A DNA stretch of 64,000 bases, from contig WIDE01000003.1 in the NCBI GenBank assembly GCA_015039315.1, positions 434,001 to 498,000 of the forward strand, read 5' to 3'. The position numbers were made by a program, and so were the translations under genes. Under the pieces are notes generated by a model. That model did no database searches and was not told the DNA's origin. It saw nothing but the letters and a program-made list of their open reading frames with translations. The stretch is from Clavulina sp. PMI_390 (lineage: Eukaryota > Basidiomycota > Agaricomycetes > Cantharellales > Hydnaceae). Shown here in pieces: positions 1 to 11,622 of this stretch. Positions within the stretch are counted from its first letter, which is position 1; every line of letters starts with the position of its first letter.

Positions 1-549
1 CGGTACACCAAGACAGGTTGGGCCACACAGTCTATAGGAATCGCAAGACAGTGAGGCTTTGAATTCCGCTATTTGAAAAAAATTGCTATAGCACTTACTG
101 ATGCAGCACCAGCCCCTCCGACCCACATGAGCCAGAGGAAACCACCAGTGGCGAATTCAAACCAACGTTGGGTCAAAAATACATGTTCGGTTCTCCTCCA
201 TACGCTCCACCCGCTGCCATGTGTAGGGTGTTAACGAATGTATATAGAACAAGTTTTCCCATATACTTACAGGAAAAGTACCCAAAAAACTGTGAGGATC
301 GACGTCACCACAAGCTCCACCACGCTTGGGTCATAGAACGACTGCCCATTGAAGAGTGAGTGGTCAGAACGTGGTGTGGTGGTGTAGTTCAGCCTGATAA
401 TCGATCGAGGTCAGACTACTGGCCCATATGTGAAGCGCACTGGGTCGATGGGCGCACCTGACACAGCATAGTATGAAAGCAACGAACGAAAAGAAAAGGA
501 GTGCAGAGTAGAGGATCAAGCTAAGCCTCAAATAAAGTGATTTTTGCAT
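1..549 (-). CDS. MARVEL-like four-helix membrane protein (partial, 3' end off window)
   Basis: This minus-strand gene starts at the ATG at 549 and runs off the left edge. I read four exons in consistent phase: 549-458, 393-271, 213-99 and 31-<1, separated by GT-AG introns of 57-67 bases. Exon 1 encodes a hydrophobic helix (LILYSALLFFSFVAFILCC). Exon 2 encodes a polar loop and a second helix (VVTSILTVFWVLFL). Exon 3 encodes a third helix (GFLWLMWVGGAGAAS), and exon 4 begins TVWPNLSW. This order, with a W-rich third helix ending in GAA, is the layout I know from fungal MARVEL-domain membrane proteins. No enzymatic motif is seen, so the role (membrane organisation or trafficking) is inferred from the family only. 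The fourth helix and C-terminal tail lie outside the window. Confidence 0.68.
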
Positions 550-1190
550 TGCATAGGGAGAGTCGATGGAGTCGTGAGCAAGATAACGGGCCCGCCGTTA
601 TAAAAGCAGACCGCACAGATGGTAGAGGGATGTTGAGAAAGGAGGCACCGTAACGAGGGAGAGCATGAGTGATCGAGATGATTAACTCAACGATATTTAT
701 CCGGTCGTCCTGCAACAGCGTGGAAAAGTCGGGCGACATATCATTGTAGAGCGGCTTGGCTGGTATCCGTCGCGCTGCACAATGTACAGCGGTGACGCCG
801 CGCAGTCTGATAGAACAGGGTGGAAAAACTCAAATCACGTATTCAAGGCTCAATTCACTGAAGATGCGGCGTTGCCGGGCGCTCCTTAGGCCCTTAATAT
901 CCAGCAACCAAATTTCAAATGGTGCAAAGCTAAAATATCGCCAGCAATATCCTCACCACGTAGTCCGAAGCACGTAGGGAGAGAATATGGATCGGTAGGT
1001 ATAGGGCAAACACCTGATTGCTTCGCCATGTTGTCGCGTAGATAGAGACTATTTTAGATATTAGCGCCGCTAAAGAAAGTGCAGCGGATGTTATGCCCTA
1101 GGAGGCTTCGAAAATAAGGCACTTTGTGGTCCTCGGTGCGATCTGTTGACGTCGAGGCTCGAAAACGACATCGCCAAACACACAAACATC
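550..1190. other. Intergenic region between divergent genes
   Basis: This 641-base region separates the divergent MARVEL-like and CIA30 genes and should hold both promoters. A TTATAA motif sits at 598-603, about 50 bases upstream of the minus-strand start. I see no coding sequence or RNA gene. Confidence 0.5.
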
Positions 1191-2305
1191 ATGAGTGGCC
1201 CATGGAGGTCGTTTATCGACCGCTCAATGAAAGTAGCTCTCAGCGGGACCAGTCGAGGTGAGAACACCGAAAGGTGCCAACGTCCATCACCTTCTAAGCG
1301 CGTTTCTTTCCGGCATGTAATACATCCTGGCTCCGCTAGTGGCTGGCATGCAGGGCGTTACAGATTTCTCTGCTCCTCGGCTTCTGTATAAATATCAATC
1401 CAATGAAGATATTAAGCAGCATGTCACTGGCTGTGACGCCGACATCGGTGGAAAATCTTCTGTCCATCTCGACTTGGCCTCCGATGGAAGAGCTCGTTTC
1501 TGGGGCGACATGCGTCTCGAGGTGCCCATTGGGAAAGAAGAATCCATGCGGAGCGGCTATGCTGGCTTTCGAAGTCGGGTGTGTTCCCCACCAACTCCCC
1601 CTTCATCTGTCAAAGAACCGGTTTTGCTCACGACCTTTGCCTCCACCACCCCATGCACACTGATTCTACCAGCTAAGAACAACACTTTTCGGGAACATGA
1701 CAGATGATTTGTCGCTCCACAACTACCTGGCTCTTCGTGTGCGCGCGTCTGGCGAACCGAGAACGCGGCTAGCATATTTTGTCAACATCCAGACAGATGG
1801 CCCAGTTCCGTCAGACATTTGGCAGCACAAACTCCACCTCAGCGAAGAGGCTGATGGGAAAACTTGGGAAGATGTCCTAGTGAGCTTGTTTTTTCATCTT
1901 TTGAACATCTATTCCATCATGAACTAACCGTCACATGGTCCGAAGATCCCCTTTAAGGCGTTCGTGTTAACGAGTGGTGGAGAGGCTGCGACAGCACAGG
2001 TGGAAATGGGGAAGAATAAAGTTAGGACAATAGGTATATCCATCCTTGGAGGAAACGCTCGAATATCTGGGCGATATGAGCTGGGTATCGATTACATCGG
2101 TGCAGTGGCCCAGGCAAGTCCCTTCACCTTCTTGTTTTTCATCGACCATAGCTCATGTATGCTGTCTCATAGCCGGAAGATGCAGGTATGCCCTCGTGCT
2201 CAGACTGGCTAACTTGATAATTAATATCATCCCTTCGCAGAGAAACTGGCCGCCCTCGTCTCAGAGGTAGGAGTGGAGCATGCACACAGGGCGAATCAGT
2301 CATAG
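1191..2305 (+). CDS. Complex I intermediate-associated protein 30 (CIA30/NDUFAF1 family)
   Basis: CIA30 proteins are mitochondrial chaperones for assembly of respiratory complex I. The protein begins MSGPWRSFIDRS. After a first intron it continues DFSAPRLLYKYQ, then TGCDADIGGKSSVHLD, RARFWGDMRLEV, GYAGFRSR, LFGNMTDDLSLHNYLALRVR, DGKTWEDVL, IPFKAFVLTSGG and YELGIDYIGAVAQ. This is the galactose-binding-like CIA30 fold, with the typical GGxS, GYAGFRS and IPFxxF landmarks in order. The 3' end is unusual. A GCAAGT donor at 2114 gives a GC-AG intron to 2172, then a 13-base exon (2173-2185), a GT-AG intron, and a last exon ending at 2305 (PEDAEKLAALVSEV). If the GC-AG intron is not removed, the frame stays open and the protein ends at 2270 with a different tail. 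No obvious targeting peptide is seen. Confidence 0.85.
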
Positions 2306-2684
2306 CATTTAGCCTTTGCCTGCAAGTTCCATCACTCTATTCATTCTTATAAATTTAGCGCTTTCACACGCCGGATGTATTGGCCCACACCCACAAAAGA
2401 AGCACACAACCGGAGAGTACACTCACAAATACTGAACACACACATCAATGTAATTGCATGGCACTGCATCCGAGTAGGGTACTAACAAGTATACTACTGG
2501 AGAGACGGACCAAAAGGCAGAACAATTTGGAAAGAAGCAAAAAGTCCAACGGCCGCACAGGCCAGGGTTTTGGGCATTGGTGAGGTCAACGACCATCATA
2601 ACATAAATAAGGTCTATGGGTTAAACCCGGCTCGAACGGGTGACATGCCTTGCGCGTACACTATACTAGCTCCCATGTGCTACG
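2306..2684. other. Intergenic region between convergent genes
   Basis: This region between the CIA30 and ornithine decarboxylase stop codons should contain both 3' UTRs. A tRNA-T-arm-like hairpin at 2624-2640 on the minus strand is discussed under rejected items. Nothing else is recognisable. Confidence 0.45.
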
Positions 2685-4500
2685 TCAGTAGAGAGTAGCA
2701 GAACCCTTGCTGTTATAGTGTGCAAGCGCACGGCGGACCGCGGCACTCTCGATGGCTCCCGCACCACTCGTGTAATGAACCGAGCTGGTGTCGAAGCCAT
2801 TGAAGTTGCTGGCAGCGCAGATCGTGTATGCACCCATGTTCTCGAATCCGAGCCAGTCGCCCACGTCGAGCCCATCAGGAAGGGTGCAAAGCGGGGCAAC
2901 GCAGTCGATAGAGTCGCACGTAGGACCCCAGACGCTGGACAACTTGTCCAGGCCCTGATCGGCTGAGCTACCAAACTGTGGAACAGGCGAACGTCCGATC
3001 GTCAGGGGCAATGGCGTCACTTTTTGGTGGTCGAACATGATGCAGTTGAAAGAGCCATATACGCCGTCGTTGATGTAGTCTAGACCGAAAAGGACATATG
3101 AGGACTTGGGAAGAGCATGAACCACCCGATCGAAACTCACACATGACGCTGGGCTGCTCGGGACCTGTTTCAACGGATGAGGAAACTTCATCCATCTCCA
3201 TCTCCATGACATCTTCGCCAGCTTGCTCACCCTCGCCGCCATTGGGACTGACGCGACGCGCAATGATGTTAGTGGCCAGCTGGAATGCCTCTGCGACGAA
3301 GTAGCGGCCAGGCTCGGCGATGATCTGCACGCCTTGCTGCTTAGCGAACGGGAAATGCTCTTGGATTGCACGGCGCAGAACACCCGCAGTAGCCTCGAAG
3401 TTGGGGCTCTCGAAGCCTCCCCCTACATCCAGGAGTGTGAAACGATAACCTGCATCACGGCCCATCTCGAATGCGCTCGCAGCACGAGCAATCGCGTCCT
3501 CGAAAGCATTGGAGTCATAGCAGCCGCTCCCGACATGGAAGCTAACCCCGACGACATTCAAGCCGAGCTCGCGCGCGGTGGAGAGCAAAGCGGGAACAGT
3601 GGAAAGTGGTGCTCCAAATTTGAGGCCGAGACGGCAAAGGCTTTTAGAATCGTCGGTCAGGATACGGACGACCAGGCGTGCACCCCGATGAGTGCGGGCG
3701 ATCTTGTACAACTCATCGGTATTATCGAAGGTCATGGCATCTACTCCCATCTTGCTCGCGTGCCGAATGAAGGAAAGGGACTTGCATGGATTGGCGAAAA
3801 TGATCCGCGAGGGTGCAACACCAATATCAAGAACTTGCTTGATTTCGCCATGAGAGGCACAATCGAAGCCTGTTCCCAGAGCGGCAAGAAGGCGAAGAAC
3901 ATAGGGATCCGGATTACATTTGACGGCTGATCGATCAAGGATTGAGCAACCAATTTAGATCAGTCGATGATAGGATTTGAGGGAGCACTCGAGGGATAAT
4001 GGGGCGGACATACCGTAGAATGGCTCAATATCGGGCAGGCAGCGACGCCATCTGGTATATTGTTGATAAACCTTGCTGAGATCCGCAACGAAAAAAGCAC
4101 GTTCCGCGTCTGGCTCGTTCATCTCCGCATCAAAGGTAGCCTGAAGAATGCGAGAGCGCATAAGGTCGTGGGGAGCCCCTGCAGACAGGCTGGGCAGGCC
4201 GTCGACGGCGACGATTGGCAAAGTGGATGGAAATTCGCCGGTCACTGGCTCATCCGGAGGAGGGGTAGGGAGACTCGAAGCTCCCATAGTGTCTTCTTCG
4301 GCAGACGGCCCCAGATATCGTTGCGCAATGTTGATGCTCGCAGGAGATGCAGACACAGCAAAATGGGCATGAATGGGATCCAGGTAGCCGTGCTCAGGCA
4401 CTGACATATGATGAGTGGAAGGGATGTAGAGATCAACTTGGGCCATTTCGGCAATCGGAAAGGAGGAAGAAAGGGAGTTCGAGGTGGACGCAAAGTCCAC
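2685..4500 (-). CDS. ODC1: Ornithine decarboxylase
   Basis: This PLP enzyme converts ornithine to putrescine, the entry step of polyamine synthesis, in the cytosol. Three exons in consistent phase (4500-4014, 3926-3141, 3079-2685) give 555 residues. The first splice joins PFYA to VKCNPDP, rebuilding the PLP-lysine motif with the lysine near residue 165. Further landmarks follow in order: GVSFHVGSGC, LLDVGGGF, EPGRYFV, YYINDGVYGSFNC and the catalytic-cysteine segment WGPTCDSIDCV. Compared with the mammalian enzyme the lysine lies about 95 residues further in, because of a Pro/Ser-rich N-terminal extension (SLPTPPPDEP region). An acidic stretch (VMEMEMDEV) lies before YYINDG. In other fungi the enzyme is regulated by antizyme-mediated turnover; nothing here shows that directly. 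It is convergent with CIA30. Confidence 0.96.
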
Positions 4501-5552
4501 TTCAGCAGAGAAAGATGGAATCCTGGATGGTTGAAGGATTGCCGTCAGACCGCCACGGGGTTGCCGGGCGGGCCAAGAGCGTTTTCTAGGAGACTCTCAG
4601 TAGAGGGGGGTTCCTCGCTCCCTGGATAGCGAGGATGAACTTAAAGGGATCTGGGGGGACTTGGGGGTAGAAGACACGAATCAAAGAAACAAGCGAGTAA
4701 AGAGATTTGTTGCGACTCGGTGTTTGGGGGCGTTAGGGAGGTTCTCCTACGAAAAAAAGGCCGCGATGTAAGACGTAGCACGTAGAATGCGCAGTAAAAT
4801 GGCTCGTGCCTCTGACAGACGACCACCTGAGAAGAACGGCGCGTCAGTTGTGTTTTTTTATTCGACCATAAATGCCTTCGTCATCGGTCGGAACTTACTC
4901 GCGATTTACGAGACGGAGATCAACGTTGTGCCCGTCTGGGTCAGAAATATTGGCGGAATTAGGACAAAAAACAAAGGGATATTCTGCAGCAGTAGAGACA
5001 CGCGGGGGGATGGTGTTGGAAGGAAGAAAAAGAGTTGAGGATCAAAGCCAGTTTCTGTCACAGGCGTCACACGCAACGTTTTAGTTCCCCTTCTTTTTAT
5101 ATGGTACACAGCATGACACCTCTAACCGTCGGCAATGACCGCACACCCATTTGAGTTGTTGCATGCGCTTTTTACGCGTCTGCTGCGTGTCGTTGTGTGA
5201 GAGACCATCTGACTCGCTCAGAGCACAGCGCGGATTTCGCCGACCATCCCGCGTTCAAAATATCAATCACCGTGCCCTTGGGCTAAGATGGGTTGGGCAT
5301 GGACTTTCCTCCCCGTGGCCTCCCCCTTTGCGTGATCCGATCGACTCATAGGGGGGGAGGTGCTGCGCCTTCCTCTTGTGAAGCCCCGTCCCTGTCAAGT
5401 CGTGCATGTGAAGGCGACCTACAGACCGCTCACCCACCGCAACGCCGGGGACTCATGCATGCGTCTTCTTTTGGCGTCATTCCCTGCATTACACAACTAC
5501 CTGATACATATGATTGCTGGATTGAATACAACATGCACTCTGACAAGATGCA
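4501..5552. other. Intergenic region and ornithine decarboxylase leader
   Basis: This roughly 1 kb stretch lies between the ornithine decarboxylase start and the glutaredoxin stop, both on the minus strand. Its part near 4500 is presumably the promoter and long 5' leader of ornithine decarboxylase. The reading frames are short and without recognisable motifs. I see no RNA gene or repeat. Confidence 0.45.
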
Positions 5553-6565
5553 TTACTTTGTTTGAATGTCAGCTGCCTCCTCAAACTCATCGTTTGCGAT
5601 CAGTTCCTTGATCACGTCCAATCCCCCAATGAATTCACCGTTGACGATGAATTGTGGGAACGTGGGCCACTTGTTGACTACCTTGAGACCTGCCAAAGCG
5701 CGACAAAGTTGATCAATGAGAATGTAATTGAAGAACCCGAAGCTGAATTCTCACCCTGGCGAACGCTTTCATCTGTGTATATATTGAAGTACGAGAAGGC
5801 CACGTTTCGCTCTCTCAACAGAGCGACAAACTGGCGAGAGAAGCCACATTCTGGTGCATCGGGGGTTCCCTTCATGAAGAGGACCCGCTTGTCCTTGTTC
5901 ATCAATCTGGTCAGGCGCTCTGTTAGCTCCTCTGGAGTCTCGACCGCAGGGGCTTTTTCGGAGATGGAAGAAGGGGCAGGAGCGGGGGCTTGAGTGGTCG
6001 TGGAGAGAGCCTTTGGACCAGCCCGGCCATGAGTTTCGACGGCACGAGTCAGGGCAGCTGCATCGGCCCCTACTATCCTTTGAAGAAGTGTATGGCCCTA
6101 AACGGTTCAACAAAATGGGCGGGGAAGGGCCAGCGTCAACGATAATCGTAGCGTAGTGGTAGCTAAACCATGGGGAGAACAACGTACACGAAGGATGACA
6201 AACGTCGGAACCGACTCAATGTCAAAGGACTCCGCGATTTCCGATTGCCCCTCTGCCTCGATCTGGAGACAGATCAAAAAGATGGTTATCAGATAAAGAA
6301 TGCGGCATATCGCTGGACTGAATGCAAGCGCACCGAAAGAACAAGGATTTCGGAATATTTTGTAGCCAGCTCCTTTACGACTTGATTCATAGTTTTACAG
6401 GGTTCAGCCCATGATGCCCAGAAGCTCAGTAGAGAAACTTTGTTCAGATCTTTAGACAATTCAGCCTTGAAGGCTTCCGGGGAGGATACTAGAAGGAAGG
6501 CATCGGCTCAGCGGTAGCAACACTCCCTCACAATGCTCTGGCTTGCCGTCTACGAAGTTCCTCAT
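5553..6565 (-). CDS. Multidomain monothiol glutaredoxin (Grx3/Grx4, PICOT type)
   Basis: Grx3/4 proteins are cytosolic/nuclear iron-sulfur carriers that signal iron status. The N-terminal part is thioredoxin-like: SSPEAFKAELSKDL, LLSFWASWAEPCKTMNQV (single cysteine in the WAxPC position), KYSEILVLS, then IEAEGQSEIAESF, SVPTFVIL and IVGADAAALTRAV. An Ala/Pro-rich linker follows. The glutaredoxin domain then has RVLFMKGTPDAPECGFSR with the CGFS iron-sulfur ligand, and after an intron KVVNKWPTFPQFIVNGEF and GGLDVIKELI. Splices in the middle of the gene keep phase (e.g. VLS to IEAE, ILR to GHTL, VRQ to GLKV). The short first exon is uncertain: either ATG to 6547 followed by a GC-AG intron, giving MRNFVDVSSPEAF, or ATG to 6532 with a 43-base GT-AG intron. 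It lies downstream of Ku70 on the same strand. Confidence 0.9.
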
Positions 6566-6760
6566 GATATACGTGGAACGCAGAGTCGTGCTGACCAACC
6601 CGAAAGAGAGAAAGTGTTTACTATTATTGACAGAGTCGTGCTAATTACATCATCAGCGCCTCGCGGGCTGAACTCGTCATGAGGTGAAACAATGGGACAA
6701 AAAGCAATGTAGCATATACATACACGAAATGGTGCATCATCAGGACTAGTGGAGGCGGGC

Positions 6761-9681
6761 CTACTTGGCAGGGTGGGCCTCGAGCCAGGACGTCAAAAGC
6801 TCGAGTAAATCGGCTTTCTTTGCACCGGTTGGAGCCTTGGCCCCCTTGGCCTTGAGGAAGTCCTTCATGACTGCTACCGTTAACTAGATCATACTGTTAA
6901 TGAGGGGCAGCTAGCCTGGATGAGGGAAGCTGGTCTAACCTTTGCAAGAGTTCCCTCTTCGTAGCGGCTCCGGATTTCGGACTCGTCATATGCATCATCA
7001 GTCTGTAAATACCACACATCCAAGTTAGTCACATTTCGGCAACGTTCGTGCAACTATTCAGGATTCACCTCAGCAGCAGCGCGCTTCCGTGATGCTTTCC
7101 CCACGAGCTGGGCAGCATCCTCGTTCTCAAGCACTTCTCCCCATTTTTCGATCACTTTTGCTGTTTTCTTAAAGTGAGGGTGAGACTACAGTGTTAGATT
7201 CAATCCATAGGTATGTTACTCACAGAATGAATGTGATCGTAGTTGGGTAGCGTGGGATCCTCGATGGAGTCTGGGTCAAATGGAATTGTTAACGCATGAG
7301 CCTCGACCTGGGCGAAGTGAAGGGCAAGAGCTGTCAAAAGAGATTAGCGCCTTCACTACAATTTCCATGTACCGGCAAGACGCGTACCTGGGTTAGTGAA
7401 AGAGTTGGGATTATAGCCGTTCTTGAGGGTCAACTTTTTGAGGATTTGGGTTGCGGCATCAACCAGTTCACTCGAGGCTAGGACCAGTGGATATGAGCTC
7501 ATAGCCTCTTCTCGAGCCCTAGATAATTGAAAGCACACCTTTATACGCTTCGGTGATTGGTGCATCGCGGATCTCGTCCGCAAAAGGCAGTGGGATGAGA
7601 TGCAGCCCAGGAGGCTTGTCTTGAATGCCATCTTCGTCCAACTTTTCCACCTACAAAAAAAAAGCTTAGCTGCGAGGGTATGGAAAGTCAGAGATGTACA
7701 GACTTGAGGGACCAGTGCACAGAACAAAGGAGTTGAGTTGATTCGCATCATCACACGACAAATCCCAATCTTATTCTGCTTGACGAGCGATTTCAGCAGT
7801 GCTGAAAATGTCCTGGTCGACCCAAGATATCTCTGGGAAAGAACTGTGATCAATAGCGTGGGCAATAAGTAGGATTCGCTACGTACCCCTTCATCTGGAT
7901 ACAAGAAATAAGCATGCTTGGTATTATCCTCAAATTGTAAATATGAGCTATCTTTGAAACCAAGAACCTTGATTCCTACAGGGTAACGTAAGTCGCAAAT
8001 TGAATGCTTCAAATCTTTGACTTCACACCTGGCTTCAGTCCCAGTGTCTTCAGTTCGCGAATCTGACTGGCAGTAAAGACAGCCTATGGCAGTAGATGAA
8101 CGTCTGCGTATCGGTTGAAATATGATAGTGCTCACTTTCTGAGCTGTTGCAGTTTCACTTGATGGCGTGGGGAGATGCAAAGGCTTCGCATCTTCCACCT
8201 TGACAGTTGGCTTTTTGGTGGCACCTCCTTCGTTCTCTCCTCCAGAAGTGGGGGTGCTTTCAAACTTGCTGGGGAGGCCGTATAATACTTCAGCATCCAG
8301 GATGGTATTCTGTTGCTCCTATTACGTCGGAAGTCGATGAATAAACAATGATCGTGCAGAATGCCAAAGAATGAAACACCTTGTCGAAATAGGTCCGCCT
8401 ACTGACTACTTCCTCAGCCGTAGCACCACTACCGGCCATGTATCGATGTTGGGGTTTCCTTTGCTCCATGACGAGGCCATATCTTGAATACGAGGGTTTG
8501 AGTGTTGGGTCACTCGACGGCACGAAAACCTGAAACGAACCCTTTGATCCCAATTGTTAACCCGTCCGCAATCTCCATCGGAATACTCCACATTGCTCGC
8601 TTGGCCATTTCACGGATCCTCATCTCCGCGATGACACCTTCGAACCCCTCACACACATCACCGAATGGGAGTGTGTCCTCGTCGTTGCCGCCTGCGGTAA
8701 AAACCGGCTATGAAAGAGCAGATTAACGTCCGAAAGATCAGGGAGACAATATAGTTGCTTACAGCGTAGAATTTGTTTACGTCGAATGGTTTCTCGTCTG
8801 TGCTGATGAAGAATGGTACGATAGAAATACCTTGAGCCACAAGGTCCTACGAATCGGGTCAGTGGGAAGTGGGCACTCATCGGATCCACATACCTCAAGG
8901 CGTTTCCACGAAGGCTGCTCAGGACTTCCAGGATTGTCTTCATCTGTCACATAAAAGATGCGCTTGATAGCGGTTTTTGGGGCCCTACTCCCATGATGAG
9001 CCTTAAGCATAAAGCTTGAGTTGTTGCCTTGACAGACAGACGTACCCCTCTCGCAAAACCTGATTACAGGATGCGAAGACATCACCAATGGCTATGCTGG
9101 GCGCAGGTTTAGGAGCGAACTCTCCTCTCAAGCTGCTGGGGTTTGTAGCCGCGTCTACGTAATTGCTCAGCAATTGACCGGTAAGGATGTTATCTTAAGA
9201 CGATATTCAAAACTTACCATCAAGGGTATTCATCAACTGCAGCATGGTGTCAGCACTCAGTGGCCCTACAGGTAGATAGAGCCAATGATTCTTCATTGCC
9301 TGATCTCCATTCGTTTCTTCCTAAGAGCGAACGATATGCTTCAGAAACCGCAGCAGGTGCTGTAAATACCCGTACCGTATTGAATAAAAGGATCCCGACA
9401 GAGTCATTGGGGCGTGTAATAACCTTTCGCTTCATGACGTCGAGCGCACACTGGAGGGCGTTGTGCAGATGACTCCTTGCTCCCTTTGCATCGGGGATCT
9501 GCTGCATAGATTCCGACGCATCGATGCAGAACAGTATAGTGTCTTTGGTTACCAAAGAGCTCTTAGTATCAGGTGAAGTGTGAGTGGTGGGCTCCACCAG
9601 CATGCTACTCAATGTTGTGCGTCTCACCAGTTCATCGTCAAGATCCTCATCATCTTCTGGGGCGATCCAGCCTTTGTCCAT
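6761..9681 (-). CDS. KU70: Ku70, DNA-end-binding subunit of the Ku heterodimer (NHEJ)
   Basis: Ku70 pairs with Ku80 to encircle broken DNA ends for non-homologous end joining and also acts at telomeres in the nucleus. The start at 9681 gives [15 protein letters not shown] followed by a von Willebrand-A-like fold ([34 protein letters not shown]). Multiple exons then carry the Ku core: [40 protein letters not shown] and [17 protein letters not shown]. The last exon encodes a C-terminal SAP DNA-binding motif ([12 protein letters not shown] ... [14 protein letters not shown]) and stops at 6761. The SAP tail distinguishes it from Ku80. The gene is broken by many small introns, so individual exon limits are not all certain. 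It is followed on the same strand, 196 bases on, by the glutaredoxin gene. Confidence 0.93.
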
Positions 9682-9888
9682 AGTTCAAATCGATTCAGAG
9701 GCCAAATTAGATCAAAAACGCGTCAAAGACACAAGACAAGTCACGACGCGAGTCAAGTGTTACTATTAGTGTCTGTTTGGAACACGCGTTGTATGCACAA
9801 ACAAACTGTGGTGGATTGCGATGATGCTGAATAGGCAAACTAATTATACTATATTTAAGGATACATGAGGGACACAGAAAGAAACAAA

Positions 9889-11369
9889 TCACATCCTCGA
9901 CATCCGTTGTTTGTTGAGGGCCACCTTCCGCTGTACCTGCCGCAAGCGAGCCTCTTGTGCACGCCGCCGCTCTGCCTCGATGAGTGTCTGTTGGGAGTTG
10001 GTGCCCGATGTACCAACATTACTCTTTGGCACAATCTCGAATGCCGGCATGGCGCGTTGTGGAATGCGGACGGCATTCCTACGTACGCGGCCAGCGTCCT
10101 CGATCCTACCCTGAGCGAGAATCTGACTGAGTTTGATGGGCTTCTTGCCAGAGGCTGGGTCCACATCGGCAGTGACAAGAGTCCGGTCACGATAAGAGGC
10201 CGATCGTTTGAGGATAGGACGAGACCATGTCTGAACAAGGTTGGTAGCTTGATTCTTGATGGCAGGTGTGACGCGTTTGTTCTTCTTGGTATAGAAGAGC
10301 ATGATGCGACCGAGCCCAGATTCCTTTAGCGCGTTAGCGTCGATGAACATCTATACCAGAAGAATAGTCATGAGCGAGCCTTCTATATGCAGCAAGGCAT
10401 ATGGCATTAACGAACTTTGCCCAAAGCTTCGAACAAATTGCGCTGAATAGTCAAACCAGGGAGTGATTTGTCACTCAGAGGCTCCAGCCAGATGCGCACG
10501 TTCTCGAGTAAATTGTGGTCGATGATTGATTGCATCAGAGATTGTCTTGAGTTTTCATGAGCTGCCGGGGTTAACTCCAATGGACATGCGTAGAACATAC
10601 TTTTGAAGAACATCAACAACGTCTTGTAGGATCTTGAGCTTCGCGACTGCGGGTTGACCCTTTTTGTTTGATTCCTGGTCCTCTAAAGCCGCCAACTCCA
10701 TGGCGAGTTTGATCTTGACCACTTCCGCATCGGCTGCCGCATCCAATTCCTGCGGTCCTCAAAATTAGAGAAAATGGCAACAGAATACGAAAATTAGAAG
10801 GATAGAGTTTGACCCACGTCTTCATCACCCTTTTTCCTTTTCTTAGGGCGATTTGACCTTCCCATTCGAGCTGCTGCATCGATCCTCTTGTTCAACTCCA
10901 TTTTTGCTCCTGGAGTCGTGAATGCTATGAGTTTGGGGAGCATGTGGTGATCACAAATGCTCACTTTCTTCCTCGGTCATCGGAGGCTCATCTGGGGCCA
11001 ACTCCTCTGCCGGCTCCTCAGCGCGTGCCGTTGTGCGAGAGCGTCGCTTTCGACGAGCTTGGGTAGCACCGCCCTCACCGGCAGAGACCTTCTTCTTTTT
11101 GAACGAAGGGAGGGCACGCGGAGCATCGTCATCTCGATAGTCCCCATCACCTTCTTCCTCTTCAGATTCCCCTTGTGGTGCGGGCGAGTGTTGTGTACTC
11201 CGACGGCGAGTTTGCTCGGAGCGTTGTGGGCGCTCTAGAATAAGCAACGAAACTCAGATAGACATCTTAGGGGAGAAGTAGCGAAGAGATTCAGACCATC
11301 CTCAGAAGACAAGTCATCGTCGTCGGAACCACCAAAGATTTCACGTTGAAGGTCTTCCTGGTCAGGCAT
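9889..11369 (-). CDS. IWS1: Transcription elongation factor Iws1/Spn1
   Basis: Iws1/Spn1 binds Spt6 and elongating RNA polymerase II and supports chromatin maintenance in the nucleus. The start at 11369 gives MPDQEDLQREIFGG, with a strongly acidic first exon (GSDDDDLSSEDG). An acidic and basic low-complexity region follows (SEEEEGDGDYRDDD, TQARRKRRSRT). The conserved TFIIS N-terminal-like (TND) core then reads SLMQSIIDHNLLENVRIWL, EPLSDKSLPGLTIQRNLFEA, LKESGLGRIMLFYTKKNKR and QTWSRPILKRS. A basic C-terminal tail ends QRKVALNKQRMSRM. Five or so exons are implied. The gene is divergent from the lyase-kinase fusion, with only 253 bases between the start codons, so they share a promoter region. 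Confidence 0.93.
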
Positions 11370-11622
11370 GTTTGTTTGGCTGGAGTCACTGAGCGGAGGG
11401 TGTTACCGTCACGTCACGCTTAATCGCACCATTTCGGCCGTTTGAAGGCGTCAACGTTGTTTGCGTTTTTCCTCGACCAGCTGTCTCTGGACTCTTGATT
11501 TCCCTTAGGACGGCCACACAGGCCCACCGATCCCTCGAATCTTTACTCGACGAGATCTTGGCTAGCTCTAATTCTTTTCGTGCCATTGCTTGCCTCATCA
11601 TTTCCGACAGTCTTTGGGAGTC

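Noticed and set aside
2600..2720. T-arm-like hairpin on the minus strand (CCCG-TTCGAGC-CGGG) suggesting a tRNA
   Set aside because: The upstream sequence does not fold into an anticodon arm of the right size and the acceptor ends do not pair, so at most it is a tRNA-derived fragment in a 3' UTR.
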